Below the pieces are notes generated by a model. The model had not been told where the DNA came from. It searched no databases and was given only the letters and a program-made list of their open reading frames with translations. Shown one piece after another: positions 1 through 9,733 of a stretch of 64,000 bases of DNA. The stretch comes from Bog-473 sp963791995 (GTDB taxonomy: Bacteria > Actinomycetota > Acidimicrobiia > Acidimicrobiales > RAAP-2). Position 1 is the first letter of the stretch; every line of letters begins with the position of its first letter. The stretch covers positions 186,001 through 250,000 of the forward strand of contig CAWBUQ010000001.1 of NCBI GenBank assembly GCA_963791995.1, in the 5' to 3' direction. The position numbers were made by a program, and so were the translations under genes.

Positions 1-855
1 GTGCCCACGGCGGGTGCGCCCGATCCGGTGTCGCTGTATCTGGACCTGATGAAACGGAGCCTCACGGGTGCTTTGGCGGAGGACAACGACAGCATCCTCG
101 GTGGGGTCCGCACCGCCGGGTCGACCTCGTGGAAGCGGCGGGTGGCGAACGCGGTGGGGCAGTCGGCCGCTCGCATGCACGTCGAGATCGCGTACAAGAA
201 GCCCTACGACCCCTCGCTGCGAGAAGTGGGTCGCGACTGGCCGGCGCGGGCCGAGTCGATGATCGGCCTCCGCCGCATGGAGAACATCCAGCACTGCGTC
301 CAAACCGTTATCGACGATGACGTCCCCGGTGACCTCATTGAGGCCGGCGTCTGGCGCGGCGGCGCCTGCATCTTCATGAAGGCGAACCTGGTGGCGCGCG
401 GAGACACCTCGCGCGCGGTCTGGGTCGCCGACTCCTTCCAGGGTCTGCCGCCGCCCAATGCCAGCCTGTACCCGGCCGACACCGGCGACGACCTGCACAC
501 CCGCACCGGATTGAGCGTCGGGGCCGACCAGGTGCGCCACAACTTCGAGCGCTACGGGGTGTACGACGAGCGCGTGCGCTTCCTCGTCGGCTGGTTCAAG
601 GACACGCTGCCCGCCGCACCCATCGACGCGATCTCGGTGATGCGTCTGGACGGGGACATGTACGAGTCCACCTGGCAGGCCATCGAGGCGCTCTATCCCA
701 AACTGTCGCCCGGTGGGTTCTGCATCATCGACGACTTCGGCAGCCACCAGTCACAAGCGGGCCTGGCGGTGCACGACTACCGCAAGGTCAACGGCATTGA
801 CGAGGACATCGTCGACATCGACGGCTTCGGCGCCTTCTGGCGCCGCCGGGCCTAG
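1..855 (+). CDS. TylF/MycF-family O-methyltransferase
   Basis: Likely SAM-dependent O-methyltransferase of the TylF (macrocin O-methyltransferase) family, which methylates sugar hydroxyls. The 284-residue product has the family opening 'YLDLMKRSLTG', the SAM-site segment 'LIEAGVWRGGACIFMKA' near residue 112, 'WVADSFQGLPPP' near 140, and acidic metal-site segments 'MRLDGDMYEST' and 'FCIIDDFG' in the last third. Length fits the family. A GTG opens exactly at the window edge; the typical N-terminus suggests it is the real start, but an upstream start cannot be excluded. A glycosyltransferase follows after 12 bases, and the setting is a polysaccharide region, so a sugar residue of the glycan is the likely target (inference). 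Confidence 0.85.
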   Translation: MPTAGAPDPVSLYLDLMKRSLTGALAEDNDSILGGVRTAGSTSWKRRVANAVGQSAARMHVEIAYKKPYDPSLREVGRDWPARAESMIGLRRMENIQHCVQTVIDDDVPGDLIEAGVWRGGACIFMKANLVARGDTSRAVWVADSFQGLPPPNASLYPADTGDDLHTRTGLSVGADQVRHNFERYGVYDERVRFLVGWFKDTLPAAPIDAISVMRLDGDMYESTWQAIEALYPKLSPGGFCIIDDFGSHQSQAGLAVHDYRKVNGIDEDIVDIDGFGAFWRRRA

Positions 856-867
856 CGGGCTCCGCTC

Positions 868-1995
868 GTGCGAGTCGTCGTCGACGCGCTGCCGGTGCGC
901 GGCGACAACAGCCTTCGCATCGTCTGTGAACACCTCCTCTCGGGATGGGAGCAGCTCGAGGGCGACGACGAGATCCACGTCGTGGTCCGCTCCGGCGCCT
1001 CGCTCGCCGTGCCGCGGTCAGTGACGGTGCACGAAGTCGACCTGCGGCACCTTTCGTTCGTGGGCAGGGTGTCGGCGCAGTCGGTCACGGTGCCTCGTCT
1101 GTGCCGTGCGGTGCGCGCGGACGCCATGCTGGGGGTGCTGCCGGCCACGACCATGACCCCGTTGCCGTGCCCACGAGCGGTTCTGGCCTGGGACTTCCGC
1201 TACCGGCTTCGACCCCAGCAGTTCGCTCGCCGGACCTTGCTCCTGCGCCGCGCCAGCTACGCCGTCGGATTCCGCCAGGCCGACGCGGTCGCCTGCATCT
1301 CGGGCCGCACCCGGGACGACTTCTTGTCGCTCCACTCGCGAGCGGCCGCGATCCCGGTCCATGTGGCCCACCTCGGTGCCGACCATGTCGACGCCTGGCC
1401 CCACCCCGGTGCGGCCACCGAGCCCTACGCGCTGGCGTTCGGGCAGTTCGCCAACAAGAACATCGACCTGGTGCTCCGGGCGTGGGCGGTGCGGCGCGTC
1501 CGGCGGGGTCCGGCGCTCCCGCTGCGGGTGGTCGGCGTGCCCGAGCAGGAGCGGCCTCGGGTCGAGCGCCTGGTCGCCGAGCTCGACCTGAACGAGCTGG
1601 TGACCGTGCAGCGCTGGCTGCCCACCAGGGAGCTCGAGCGGGAGTTCGCATCGTCGAGCCTGGTGGTGTTCCCGTCGGACTTCGAGGGATTCGGCCTGCC
1701 CGCGGTCGAGGCGATGCGCCTCGGTATCCCCGTGGTGATCTCATCCGATCGCGCGTTGCTCGAGGTCACCGGGGGCCATGCCGTCGTCGTCGAGGGCGAG
1801 GGCCCCGGCGCCCTGGCCGACGCGATCGATGCGGCGCGCCGATCCACACCCGAGGCGCTGGCGGCGGCGTGCCGGCATGCAACAGGGTTCACCTGGTCCC
1901 GTTTCGCCGCTGCGGTACGCGCCGCGTTGGCCGACACGGTGCGCGACCCCGGCGCCCGGCGCACGCCGGTGGCGAGCCTGCCCGCCGCCCGCTGA
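868..1995 (+). CDS. Glycosyltransferase, GT4-like (GT-B fold)
   Basis: A 375-residue GT-B glycosyltransferase that probably adds a sugar from a nucleotide donor to a growing surface glycan. The C-terminal half carries the nucleotide-sugar site: 'FPSDFEGFGLPAVEAMRLG', the E-x7-E pattern typical of GT4 enzymes, followed by 'PVVISSDRALLEVTGGHA'. The N-terminal half contains 'AVLAWDFRYR' and 'ACISGRTRDDF', normal acceptor-domain segments. A GTG start lies 12 bases after the upstream methyltransferase, suggesting one transcript. It converges with the next gene with only 3 bases between stop codons. Donor and acceptor cannot be read from sequence. Confidence 0.85.
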   Translation: MRVVVDALPVRGDNSLRIVCEHLLSGWEQLEGDDEIHVVVRSGASLAVPRSVTVHEVDLRHLSFVGRVSAQSVTVPRLCRAVRADAMLGVLPATTMTPLPCPRAVLAWDFRYRLRPQQFARRTLLLRRASYAVGFRQADAVACISGRTRDDFLSLHSRAAAIPVHVAHLGADHVDAWPHPGAATEPYALAFGQFANKNIDLVLRAWAVRRVRRGPALPLRVVGVPEQERPRVERLVAELDLNELVTVQRWLPTRELEREFASSSLVVFPSDFEGFGLPAVEAMRLGIPVVISSDRALLEVTGGHAVVVEGEGPGALADAIDAARRSTPEALAAACRHATGFTWSRFAAAVRAALADTVRDPGARRTPVASLPAAR

Positions 1996-1998
1996 CGC

Positions 1999-3198
1999 CT
2001 AGCCCCAGCTGCCCTCGCCGCCGGAGAAGCGGTCGCGCAGGGCGTCGCCCAGCCGTGGAAAGCGCGTCGTGAGCCTGTCGTACTCCTCGGGCAACACGAT
2101 GCGGACGCACCTGGCTCCCTCGGCGAGAAGGCCGCGGGCGATGGGTCGCCAGGCGCGGCGCCGCCAACGTTCGTAGGCGGCTGCCTCGGAGGGCTCGAAG
2201 GGGGAGGGGAGCGGGGTGCTGCCCTCACTGCGCCCGCGTAGCTCCCGGCCGTACGCTCGTCGCAGCTGACGCGAGATGGTCCGTCCACTGGTGTCGGTGG
2301 CGTACGGGTACGGCGGTGCGGGAGGGAGGCTCTCTTCGTAGGCGGACAGGACGGACGCGTACTCCTTGCAGAGCTGTAGCAGCACGCTGTCGTCCTGGAC
2401 GAGGTGGGCGTAGGAATGGCGTGCCCGCAGCGACAACTTCTCGGGTGCGCTCGAATCGAAGGCATGGAAGTGGAACAGGCGGAGCGGCTGACCGGTCGAG
2501 GCGATGCGGTAGCCCTCGGTGCCGGCGGCGAGGGGTCGCTCCCACAGGTTGGCGACGCTGACGTTGTATCCGGGATGGCGGAAACTGGCGGCCTGGTAGT
2601 GCGAGCTGCCGATGTCCATCCATTTCTGGTCGACGAAGAGCCCGGCGAGGGGGTCGTAGAGGCATTCGGTCTCGAGATGCGACCACCACCAGTCGAGCGC
2701 GGCGCGGGCACGCCGGTCGACCCCGCAGAAGCCGAGGTTGTTCACGCCGACGAGGAGCAGGTGGCCGTCGGAGTGGTCCGCCCCGGGCGGCGGGGGGCCG
2801 AGGAAGTGCGGGGTGAGCAGGATCCCGCCCTGCGAGGCCTCGAGGGCGGGGGTCAGCTCCACCATCGGCGCCACCAGGTAGGTGTCGGGATCCAGGTAGA
2901 AGGCCTGGTCGGTCTCCTCGAGGAGGGCAGCCAGCAGCAACGGCTTCACTGCGGTGGCCAGCTCCACGAGGTCGTAGGACATGGCGAGCTCCCGGACCCG
3001 ACGGGCGGAGAGGCCGAGGCAGGCCGTGCTCAGGCACTCGACGCCAGGGAGCGACGGCAGGTCCTCGTCGCGCGCCACGTCAATGAAGAGGATCCGCAGT
3101 GTCGCGCCGTCCTCGTGGCGCCGCAGGCTCTCCCCGAGCGCAAGCGCCTTGGGCAAGTAGTTGGTCGAGAGGATGGTGCAGAAGGTGCGAGTCGTCAC
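1999..3198 (-). CDS. Putative glycosyltransferase with DxD motif (GT-A type)
   Basis: A 399-residue protein opening with 'FCTILSTNYLPKALALGES', the pattern of GT8-like/GT-A enzymes that begin directly at the nucleotide-binding strand. A DxD-type metal motif appears in 'AFYLDPDTYLV' near residue 101. The N-terminal about 270 residues look like the catalytic domain; the C-terminal about 130 residues are Arg- and Pro-rich and unassigned. No signal peptide or membrane segment is seen, so a cytoplasmic enzyme is inferred. It runs opposite to the two preceding genes and is tail-to-tail with the GT4 gene. The exact family is uncertain. Confidence 0.65.
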   Translation of the reverse strand: MTTRTFCTILSTNYLPKALALGESLRRHEDGATLRILFIDVARDEDLPSLPGVECLSTACLGLSARRVRELAMSYDLVELATAVKPLLLAALLEETDQAFYLDPDTYLVAPMVELTPALEASQGGILLTPHFLGPPPPGADHSDGHLLLVGVNNLGFCGVDRRARAALDWWWSHLETECLYDPLAGLFVDQKWMDIGSSHYQAASFRHPGYNVSVANLWERPLAAGTEGYRIASTGQPLRLFHFHAFDSSAPEKLSLRARHSYAHLVQDDSVLLQLCKEYASVLSAYEESLPPAPPYPYATDTSGRTISRQLRRAYGRELRGRSEGSTPLPSPFEPSEAAAYERWRRRAWRPIARGLLAEGARCVRIVLPEEYDRLTTRFPRLGDALRDRFSGGEGSWG

Positions 3199-3344
3199 TC
3201 GAAGACCCGGGCACGGGTTTGCGCCGTGTGCGCCGTAGGGTGCCCTCCGCCGGGTGCAAAAAAGCGTATCAGAGCCCCTCTGGCGCGCCTCGAGGCGACC
3301 GGCCGAACGGGCGCACGCGCGGTGGGTTCGGCTAGAAGGGGGCG

Positions 3345-4925
3345 GTGAGCACCACCGAGTCGTCGCCCCGTCTGCGTCCCTCCACCTACGCCGCCGCCGA
3401 AGGCGGCAGCCGCCCGGCGCTCATTACCGCGTCAGGCGAGGTGGTGACGTTCGCCGAGCTCGAGGAGCGCTCGGCCCGCCTGGCCCAGGCGCTGTACGCG
3501 CACGGCGTTCGCCCCGGCGACCACGTGGCGGTACTGCTCCCCAACGACGAGCGGACCCATGAGGTCGCGTTCGGGCTGCAACGCAGCGGCGTGTATTACA
3601 CGGTCGTCAACTGGCACCTGACGGCCGAAGAGGCCGCGTACATCGTCAACGACTGCGGGGCGCGCACCCTCATCACGTCTGCCGCATTGGCACCGCTCGC
3701 CGCCGAACTGGTCGACCTGACGCCCGGCATCGGGCTCCGTCTCATGCTCGGTGAGCCGGTCGCGGCCGGCCACACCTCCTACGACGACTTCGTCGCGGGG
3801 TTCCCGGGCGATCCGTTGGACGAGGAGCTCGAGGGCTTTGCGATGCTCTACTCGTCGGGGACCACCGGCCACCCCAAGGGCATCCGGCGCCCCCTCACCC
3901 GCGAGCCCTTCGGCACCAGCGCGACGCTCGTGCCGATGCTCGAGCGGATCATGGGCTTCGGCGAGGGCAGCGTGTACCTGAGCCCCGCGCCGCTCTACCA
4001 CTCGGCTCCCCTGGTGTGGTCGATGACCGCGCAGCGCATGGGCGGGACGGTGGTGCTGATGGAGCACTTCGACCCCGAAGAGTGCCTGGCGCTGATTCAG
4101 CGGCACCGGGTGACACACGCGCAATTCGTCCCCACCATGTTCGTGCGGATGTTGAAGCTGCCCGACGAGGTGCGCGCCCGTTACGACGTCTCGTCATTGC
4201 GATCCGTCGTCCACGCCGCGGCGCCGTGTGCTCCCGAGGTGAAGCGACGGATGATCGAGTGGTGGGGCCCGATCATCCACGAGTACTACTCGGGCACCGA
4301 GGGTCTGGGCATGACCTGGATCACCTCCCAGGAGGCGCTCACCCACCCGGGCTCGGTCGGGAAAGCCATCTGGGGTGAGGTGCACGTGTGCGACGACGAA
4401 GGCCAGGAGGTCCCGGCCGGCCAGGACGGTGTCGTCTACTTCGGCAGCGGCACCCGCGCCGCCACCTTCGAGTACAACCACGACCCCGAGAAGACGAAGC
4501 AGACCTTCAATGACAAGGGGTGGGCCACCCTGTGGGACGTCGGCCACGTGGACGACGAGGGGTATCTCTATCTGACCGACCGCAAGACCTTCATGATCGT
4601 GTCCGGAGGCGTCAACATCTATCCGCAGGAGATCGAGGACGTCCTGGTGCTGCACCCCGCCGTGGCCGACGTGGCCGTGTTCGGGATCCCAGAGCCCGAA
4701 ATGGGTGAGGAGGTCAAAGCCGTGGTCCAACCTGCGCCCGGCGCCGTACCCGGTCCCGAGCTCGAGGCGGAGATCATCGCCTTCTGCCGGGAGCACCTCT
4801 CGCGCTACAAGTGCCCGCGCTCGGTGGACTTCACCGACGCATTGCCCCGCGGCGAGAACGGAAAGCTCTACAAGAAGGTCCTGCGCGAGGCCTACTGGGC
4901 CAACTCGGCGCCGAATGCCGGCTGA
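3345..4925 (+). CDS. Acyl-CoA synthetase (FadD-like AMP-binding enzyme)
   Basis: Activates a carboxylic acid to its CoA thioester through an acyl-adenylate. The 526-residue product has the full ANL-superfamily set: the P-loop 'MLYSSGTTGHPKG' near residue 166, 'YYSGTEG' near 309, 'YLTDRKTFMIVSGGVNIYP' near 407 and the C-terminal lysine region 'GENGKLYKK'. The GTG start follows a GAAGGGGG ribosome site. Length and the 'VNIYPQEIEDVL' segment match medium/long-chain and steroid-side-chain FadD enzymes of actinobacteria. The substrate cannot be assigned. Its 3' end overlaps the convergent MFS gene by 34 bases. Confidence 0.9.
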   Translation: MSTTESSPRLRPSTYAAAEGGSRPALITASGEVVTFAELEERSARLAQALYAHGVRPGDHVAVLLPNDERTHEVAFGLQRSGVYYTVVNWHLTAEEAAYIVNDCGARTLITSAALAPLAAELVDLTPGIGLRLMLGEPVAAGHTSYDDFVAGFPGDPLDEELEGFAMLYSSGTTGHPKGIRRPLTREPFGTSATLVPMLERIMGFGEGSVYLSPAPLYHSAPLVWSMTAQRMGGTVVLMEHFDPEECLALIQRHRVTHAQFVPTMFVRMLKLPDEVRARYDVSSLRSVVHAAAPCAPEVKRRMIEWWGPIIHEYYSGTEGLGMTWITSQEALTHPGSVGKAIWGEVHVCDDEGQEVPAGQDGVVYFGSGTRAATFEYNHDPEKTKQTFNDKGWATLWDVGHVDDEGYLYLTDRKTFMIVSGGVNIYPQEIEDVLVLHPAVADVAVFGIPEPEMGEEVKAVVQPAPGAVPGPELEAEIIAFCREHLSRYKCPRSVDFTDALPRGENGKLYKKVLREAYWANSAPNAG

Positions 4926-6249
4926 ACCTCAGGCGGCGTGCGCACGTCGGCGTACCAGGCCAGGCAGAGCGCCACGACTGACCCGAACAGCAACACGTCG
5001 GTGATGCCGACGGCCTCGACCACCGGCCCGATGAGGAGGTTGCCGATGCCCACCGTGCCCCCGAAGCCCATCATCCACAGCGCCATGACTCGGCCGCGCA
5101 CTCGCTCGTCCACGCGCGACTGCAGTGTCGTGTTGAGCGCGGTGATGAAGGCGAAGTAGAAGGCACCGGTCACCGCCACGTTGACGTCGGCCGGGATCGT
5201 TGAGCGCTGCAGGGCGAACGCACAGAGCGAGAGCGCGTAGCCCACCAGGCACACCCGTACGAGCATCGGCTTGGAGGTGTGGGCGAAGACTGTCCCGATC
5301 GAGATGGCACCGGCGAGGGCACCCACGCCGAAGGACGCGTAGAGGATCCCGTAGTCCGCTGACTTGGACAGGTCGATGCCGAGGTTGTGTGCCGCCACGA
5401 CGGGCATCTGCCCGATAAAGGCGAGCGCGAGCAGCGAGAAGACGAACACGGTGACCAGGCAGCGACCAACCACCTTGTCCACGCGGGCCACCGTGATTCC
5501 CGCGGTCAATTCGCCGCCAGCGGCTGGCGTGCTTCGCCATCTGGGGGACGGCCGGCAGGGTCACCATCATCAACGCAGCCACCACGAAGAGGTAGGTCGC
5601 CGCGTTGCCCGCGAAGATCCAGGCCGGACCGATGGCGGAATAGAGCACGCCGCCGATGATCGGGCCGATGACCCGCGACGCGTTCATCTGGGCCGAGTTG
5701 AGCGAGATCGCGCCCGGCAGATCCTCTCTCCCGACCAGCCCGGGCAGGATCGCCGAGTAGGCGGGCCCGAACATGGCGCTCCCGGCGCCGACCCCCAGGA
5801 CCATGATCGACGAGCAGAGCTTTGGAGGGGTGCGGTGAGGCCACCACCAGCGCCACGCCCAGGGAAAAGACGAGCTGCTCAATGGAGAGCAGGATCAAGA
5901 AGCGCTTGCGGTCGACCTTGTCGGCGAGCAGCCCGCCCACCATGGGCAGGACCAGGGTGGGGCCGAGCTGAGCGAAGATGATGACGCCGACGAAGGTGCT
6001 CGAGTGCGTGAGGTCGTAGGCGTAGGCGCCGAGGACCACATTCTGCATCCAGGTGCCGATGTTCGATGCGAAGGCGCCCAGGAAGACGATGCGGAAGGTG
6101 CGGTGACGCAGTGCCGCGCGCGCCGTGCCGGTCCGGGTGGGGAGGGGACTGTCGCCATCGACGACCGCGTCCTCGATCTCCTCGATCGAGATGGCGCCGT
6201 CGTCGGCGTGCAGGTCGCGCTCGGGTGGAGTCTCGGGCGCTGCGGGCAC
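4892..6249 (-). CDS. MFS exporter (EntS-like), two frameshifts
   Basis: Major facilitator superfamily exporter of the enterobactin-exporter/MFS_3 type. Three reading frames each carry one consecutive part. The first holds the cytoplasmic leader and 'FRIVFLGAFASNIGTWMQNV'. The second holds 'GPAYSAILPGLVGREDLPGA' and 'SRVIGPIIGGVLYSAIGPAW'. The third holds 'FSLLALAFIGQMPVVAAHNL' and the last six helices. Frame changes fall near 5820 and 5510, and joined they give about 450 residues, a normal 12-helix length. Nothing essential seems missing, so assembly indels are more likely than decay. The substrate is unknown. Confidence 0.75.
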
Positions 6250-6289
6250 CCGCCCATCGTACGGGAGGGGGTCTGGGGGGCCCTCCGGC

Positions 6290-8512
6290 TCAGGGCCCTG
6301 CGGCGGAGCAGATGCTGCCGCAGGGGTCGCCGAAGGCGGACGCGGGCGCGAGCGGCACGTTCAGCACCGAGGCCGCGCCGGCGCGGCGTTGTACCTGGTA
6401 GATCCCGCCGAGCAGATTGGCCAGTTGCGTCTCCGTGGGGAGGAGGTGTGGTGTCTCCGAGGTGGTGAGCGTGACCCGGAGCCGCCAGCCGGCGGGCAGC
6501 TCGCTCATGGTGGGGAAGACGGCGATGTCTTCGCGCGTCACCTGGCCGGGGACCACCGGCTGCAGGGAGTCCTGCGTCAAAGGGTGCACGGGCAGGAGCA
6601 GGGCGCCATCCGGCGCGCTCCACGTCCGCGCCGGGTCGAGCGCGCGCTGGCTTCCGATCAGTGCGCCAGAAGAGAGCGGCACGCTGTCACCGCCGGGCGA
6701 GACCTCCTCGACGGTGGCGGCCAACTCGGTGTCCGCAGTCGTCGAGGTCAGGTAGACGGTGGCGTCGATCGGGCCGGCGAGGACCTCGGGCGAGGTGACG
6801 GGTGCGGTGGTGTAGGTGAGTGCGCCGGGCCCGGTTCCAAGCGTCACGTCGTTGAGGTCGCAGGGGTCGTTGGTGCCGATCGACTGGAACCCGAGCGCCA
6901 GCGCACCGGCGCCCCACTGGTCCGTCTGGATGTCGCACGGGCTGGTGGCGCCGGCGAAGGTGACCGTGTCCGATCCGGTGCTCGCACTCGGTGGCGTGGT
7001 CGACAGGTCGCCGTCGTTGGGCGAGACGAGGTCGCTGCCGCTCCGCCCGGCCCCGAAGTAGTACGACGTCGCCGCGGTCTCGGGTAGGGGCCAGCGTGCC
7101 TCGTCGACCCACGAGCCGCCCGAGTTCTGGATGTCGAGGTGCAGCGGCGTCGCGGTGACCGCCAGCGGCGTCCGCTCGCCCAGCAGCCAGGTGTCGAACC
7201 ACTCGAGCTCGAGAGCAGAGATGTTGACGCCGGTGCCCGTGGTCACGTGCTGCCACGGTCCCATCAGGAGCTGGTACCGAGGCGTCACCGGCTGCGACGA
7301 CGTCATGGCGGCGTTCTGCGGACGCCCGTCGAAGAGGTTCTGCAGCTCGACGTAGTTCATAGGTTCGCCGGATTCGAAGAGATCGTTCCAACCACCCACG
7401 AGGAAGGCCGGGATCTTGTCGGCGATGACATCGGGCAGATCCTGCGCGGGACTGCGCGCCGACCAGTAGCTGTCGTCGAACGCGCCCGCACCCTGTCCCG
7501 TCTCCACGTTGAGCAGCAGCTTGAGGAACGAGACCAGGACGGGACTGTGTTGCGCTTCGGTCGGCGCGAGGTTGGTCAATCCCGAGGCCAACGTGACGGG
7601 GTTGCCGCTCTCTGCAGCCGCGACGAGAGGCTGCAGTGCCGGGTTGCTCAGGTTCAGCCCCGAGAGCAGCGCGATGTAGGTGGCGGCGAACTCGGCGTCG
7701 GGGATCCCGCCCTGGGTGACGGTGTCGGAGTACAAGTCGTTGCCCGAGATGATGGGGAACATGGCCTTGATGGGTGAGTCCTTGCCGGCTGCTTGCACCG
7801 TCTGGAACTGGTTGATGCCCATATAGGACTCACCGAACAGTCCGACCTCGCCGTCGGCATGCGGGAGCTTGGCGGCCCAACGCGCCAGCGTCGCGCCGTC
7901 GGTCGACTGGACGGGATCGAAGAGGTCGAAACTCCCGCCCGAGTCACCGGTGCCCCGCACGTCCGAGATGACCACGATGTACCCGCGGTCGACCAGGTAA
8001 TCGATGTTCGTGTTGGCGATGGCCGATGCGTAGGCGATGAACTCCTTGCCGTAGGGCGTCTGCTGGAGCAGCACCGGGAACGGGCCGGTGGCCGCCGTGC
8101 TGGTGCCCGCGTTCGTCGGGTAGTACACGTCGGCGCGCAAAACGGTGCCGTCGGACATCGTCACCGGCTGGTCGAGGAGCGAGCCCGTGCCGTAAGTGGC
8201 CGCCTCGGGCGACCAGTTCGAGGGCGCCGACGCCGCTTCCTCCGTGCCGACGGTGTCTGCGGCGGCCGTGGCCGCCCCGAATCCGGCCCCGGGCCGGGGC
8301 GAGGGGGCCGTCCCGCCGCCCGCCCCGCCGCCGAACCCGATGCCCGGGATCAACGGGGCGACGAGTATCGCGGAGAAGGTGATGACCAGCGCCAGTGCGC
8401 CCATGGCCAGGCGCCACGGGACAGTGCCCTGCCAGCGGCGAACCGGATGCTCCCCAGCCACGTCGCGCCAGTGGCGCCAGGTGGTCTTGTATGTGTGGTG
8501 TTGCGCCCCCAT
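6290..8512 (-). CDS. CocE/NonD (X-Pro dipeptidyl-peptidase S15) family hydrolase
   Basis: An alpha/beta-hydrolase of the CocE/NonD or X-Pro-dipeptidyl-peptidase type, which cleaves esters, amides or proline-containing peptides. The 740-residue reading starts 'MGAQHHTYK' and has an N-terminal membrane segment near residues 38-55 followed by a Gly/Ala linker, so the catalytic part is probably outside the membrane. The core begins at 'VLRADVYYPTN'; the nucleophile elbow is 'GLFGESYMG', and the family C-terminal beta-sandwich is visible at 'DATVYLTSTTADTELAATVE'. The frame stays open far upstream but without domain sense; an ATG 60 bases earlier is the alternative start. The physiological substrate is unknown. 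Confidence 0.82.
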   Translation of the reverse strand: MGAQHHTYKTTWRHWRDVAGEHPVRRWQGTVPWRLAMGALALVITFSAILVAPLIPGIGFGGGAGGGTAPSPRPGAGFGAATAAADTVGTEEAASAPSNWSPEAATYGTGSLLDQPVTMSDGTVLRADVYYPTNAGTSTAATGPFPVLLQQTPYGKEFIAYASAIANTNIDYLVDRGYIVVISDVRGTGDSGGSFDLFDPVQSTDGATLARWAAKLPHADGEVGLFGESYMGINQFQTVQAAGKDSPIKAMFPIISGNDLYSDTVTQGGIPDAEFAATYIALLSGLNLSNPALQPLVAAAESGNPVTLASGLTNLAPTEAQHSPVLVSFLKLLLNVETGQGAGAFDDSYWSARSPAQDLPDVIADKIPAFLVGGWNDLFESGEPMNYVELQNLFDGRPQNAAMTSSQPVTPRYQLLMGPWQHVTTGTGVNISALELEWFDTWLLGERTPLAVTATPLHLDIQNSGGSWVDEARWPLPETAATSYYFGAGRSGSDLVSPNDGDLSTTPPSASTGSDTVTFAGATSPCDIQTDQWGAGALALGFQSIGTNDPCDLNDVTLGTGPGALTYTTAPVTSPEVLAGPIDATVYLTSTTADTELAATVEEVSPGGDSVPLSSGALIGSQRALDPARTWSAPDGALLLPVHPLTQDSLQPVVPGQVTREDIAVFPTMSELPAGWRLRVTLTTSETPHLLPTETQLANLLGGIYQVQRRAGAASVLNVPLAPASAFGDPCGSICSAAGP

Positions 8513-8703
8513 GCTCGACGTCCCCCGGCCTCCCTGTCGTCCGTACCGGCGCTGCGAGTGACACCCCTCCATGTGCTCCCGCTGAGCGCCGCTCTCCCTT
8601 TGCGACAGAGAACGGGCGAGACGGCCCTGACCTGCGGTGATCGGACGGGAGGTCGCCTGAGCTGGGACGACATGCGAACGAGCCCCGCCCTGTGGGCCTG
8701 TGC

Positions 8704-9582
8704 CTAGAAGTCGAGGCGGGGGCGTGGAGCCACGGCGTTGACCAGCAACGCCACGCCGACGCCGAGGATCAGCCCGAAGATCAGGGCCAGCACCGTCCAC
8801 TCGAGCGTCTTGGGGGAGACCGGCTTGGCGGGGACCGTGGCCGACGAGATGACTTGGCCGACTTCGGTCGTCACGCCCTGTGACGAATAGAACTGGTAGT
8901 TCTGCAGCTGGTCCTGCAGGGTGGCGAGCTGGTCCTGCAGGTCGCCCAGCTGGGTCTCGTCGGGCGTGAGGTTGGTGCCGGCCGGCGCAGCCTTGATCTG
9001 GGCGTTCAGGCTGGAGATGGCGAGCTGCACCGTGTTGACCTTGTTCTGCACCTGGGCCTGCGCAGACGTGAAGGTGTTGACCGTCTGCTGCTGCTCGTAG
9101 TGGATGTACGCCCTGGCATAGGCGTTGGCCGCCGCGGTGGCCAGGTGCGGGTTCTTGGAGCGGACCGAGATCTGTACGACGTCGGTGGTGCCTACCTGGG
9201 AGGCCGTGACCGACGGGGCGCCGGGAATGGACTTGTCGACGACGTCGGCGACGTTGGCGCTCTCGATCACCTCGATGCCGTCGGCCACATTGGGGACGGC
9301 GGCCACACTGGTCGGGAAGTTCGCTTCGATCAGGGTCTGGGAGATCGGCGGCTCCAGCAACACCGACGCGGTCGCCTGGTAGGTGGGCTTCACGATGACG
9401 CAGTACCCGAGCGTCCCCACGACGCAGACGGCAGCGACGACGAGCACGATGACCTTCTTGCGCCACAGGAGCTGGGCGTACTCGCGCAGTCCCGAGGGTT
9501 CGGCATACCCCGGTTCGCCGGCTTGGTGGGGTGGTGTGTAGGCCCGGAGTCCGGCGTGTTCGGCCCCAGCAGGTTCGTTCAT
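8704..9582 (-). CDS. Wzz/YveK-type polysaccharide chain-length protein
   Basis: Membrane co-polymerase that sets glycan chain length with Wzy. The 292-residue protein has a short cytoplasmic leader, a first membrane segment near 44-64 ('VIVLVVAAVCVVGTLGY'), the Wzz signature 'YQATASVLLEPP', a long periplasm-equivalent coil with repeating 'LQDQLATLQDQLQNYQ' near 200-225, and a second membrane segment near 262-284 ('VLALIFGLILGVGVALLVN'). No Walker motifs or Tyr cluster follow, so this is the adaptor without a fused BY-kinase. It is divergent from the polymerase gene with about 150 bases between, the usual place for a shared regulatory region. Confidence 0.85.
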   Translation of the reverse strand: MNEPAGAEHAGLRAYTPPHQAGEPGYAEPSGLREYAQLLWRKKVIVLVVAAVCVVGTLGYCVIVKPTYQATASVLLEPPISQTLIEANFPTSVAAVPNVADGIEVIESANVADVVDKSIPGAPSVTASQVGTTDVVQISVRSKNPHLATAAANAYARAYIHYEQQQTVNTFTSAQAQVQNKVNTVQLAISSLNAQIKAAPAGTNLTPDETQLGDLQDQLATLQDQLQNYQFYSSQGVTTEVGQVISSATVPAKPVSPKTLEWTVLALIFGLILGVGVALLVNAVAPRPRLDF

Positions 9583-9733
9583 CGCAGATGAAACGTGCCG
9601 GACCGGGCATTCTTGCTCTCGATCATCCGTTTGGCTGAGGCGCGTTCATCCCTGGGGCTGAGCGGGCAGGGCAGCCACCTGGACAATTCCGACCGCCTCG
9701 GCCGCAAGCGCGGGCGCCGACGGCAGTTGTGCA

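Noticed and set aside
6290..9610. One 1106-residue protein covering the hydrolase and the Wzz gene region
   Set aside because: The upstream third is Arg/Gly/His-rich antisense-like sequence overlapping a clear Wzz gene in another frame; the domain starts only after 8512.
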